A stretch of 22,526 nucleotides of DNA from CAZEIW01 sp964512305 (GTDB taxonomy: Bacteria; Pseudomonadota; Gammaproteobacteria; Burkholderiales; Burkholderiaceae_F), in NCBI GenBank assembly GCA_964512305.1, contig CAZEIW010000238.1, positions 1-22,526 of the forward strand, in the 5' to 3' direction. The number at the start of each line of letters is the position of its first letter. Position 1 is the stretch's first letter. This document shows positions 22,507 to 22,526 of this stretch, piece by piece. Below the pieces are notes generated by a model. It saw nothing but the letters and a program-made list of their open reading frames with translations. It searched no databases and was not told the DNA's origin. A program made the translations under genes and the position numbers.

Positions 22507-22526
22507 AGGCTCTCCTGCTTGCGGCA

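Noticed and set aside
22324..22526. ATG-started plus-strand frame open to the window end after the ABC permease
   Set aside because: No ribosome site and an Arg/Ser-rich translation over a region of hairpins; no family resemblance. More likely non-coding.

Overview
This is a very GC-rich chromosomal segment from a proteobacterium. The gene set and GC-rich codon use suggest a betaproteobacterium of Burkholderiales type; this is inferred from gene content, not from a marker gene. I support 21 protein-coding genes and no RNA genes. Most of the window is a leucine/isovalerate catabolism (liu) locus.

Layout on the minus strand, in transcription order: liuA (isovaleryl-CoA dehydrogenase, 17304-18482), aceK (isocitrate dehydrogenase kinase/phosphatase), a thiolase, a 180-nt gap holding two tandem 69-bp palindromic repeats and a third hairpin, then SDR oxidoreductase, RidA-like protein, four-helix membrane protein, methyltransferase, HCCA-isomerase/DsbA-like protein, TetA-like MFS exporter, then liuB, liuC and liuD (methylcrotonyl-CoA carboxylase beta, methylglutaconyl-CoA hydratase, methylcrotonyl-CoA carboxylase alpha). 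A plus-strand gene for a DUF5666 repeat lipoprotein (3488-5038) sits convergent to liuD and divergent from the last minus-strand block: liuE (HMG-CoA lyase), an FlK-like thioesterase, a DUF1289 protein and an MBL-fold hydrolase, joined by three successive 4-nt ATGA overlaps, followed by a DUF3455 lipoprotein. To the right, divergent from liuA, plus-strand recQ is followed by a YadG/YadH-type ABC-2 exporter pair whose genes overlap by 4 nt.

Together liuA, liuB+liuD, liuC and liuE encode every step from isovaleryl-CoA to acetyl-CoA plus acetoacetate, and the thiolase can cleave acetoacetyl-CoA. No acetoacetate-activating enzyme and no recognisable liu regulator lie in the window. AceK fits this pathway: growth on a substrate that yields acetyl-CoA needs the glyoxylate shunt, and AceK sends isocitrate into it.

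I found no clearly new system. The points most worth a second look are aceK inside the liu operon, the translationally coupled liuE-thioesterase-DUF1289-MBL block, the repeat/hairpin gap that probably splits the liu transcripts, a RidA-like protein without the canonical arginine, and the palindromes in the divergent region upstream of liuE.
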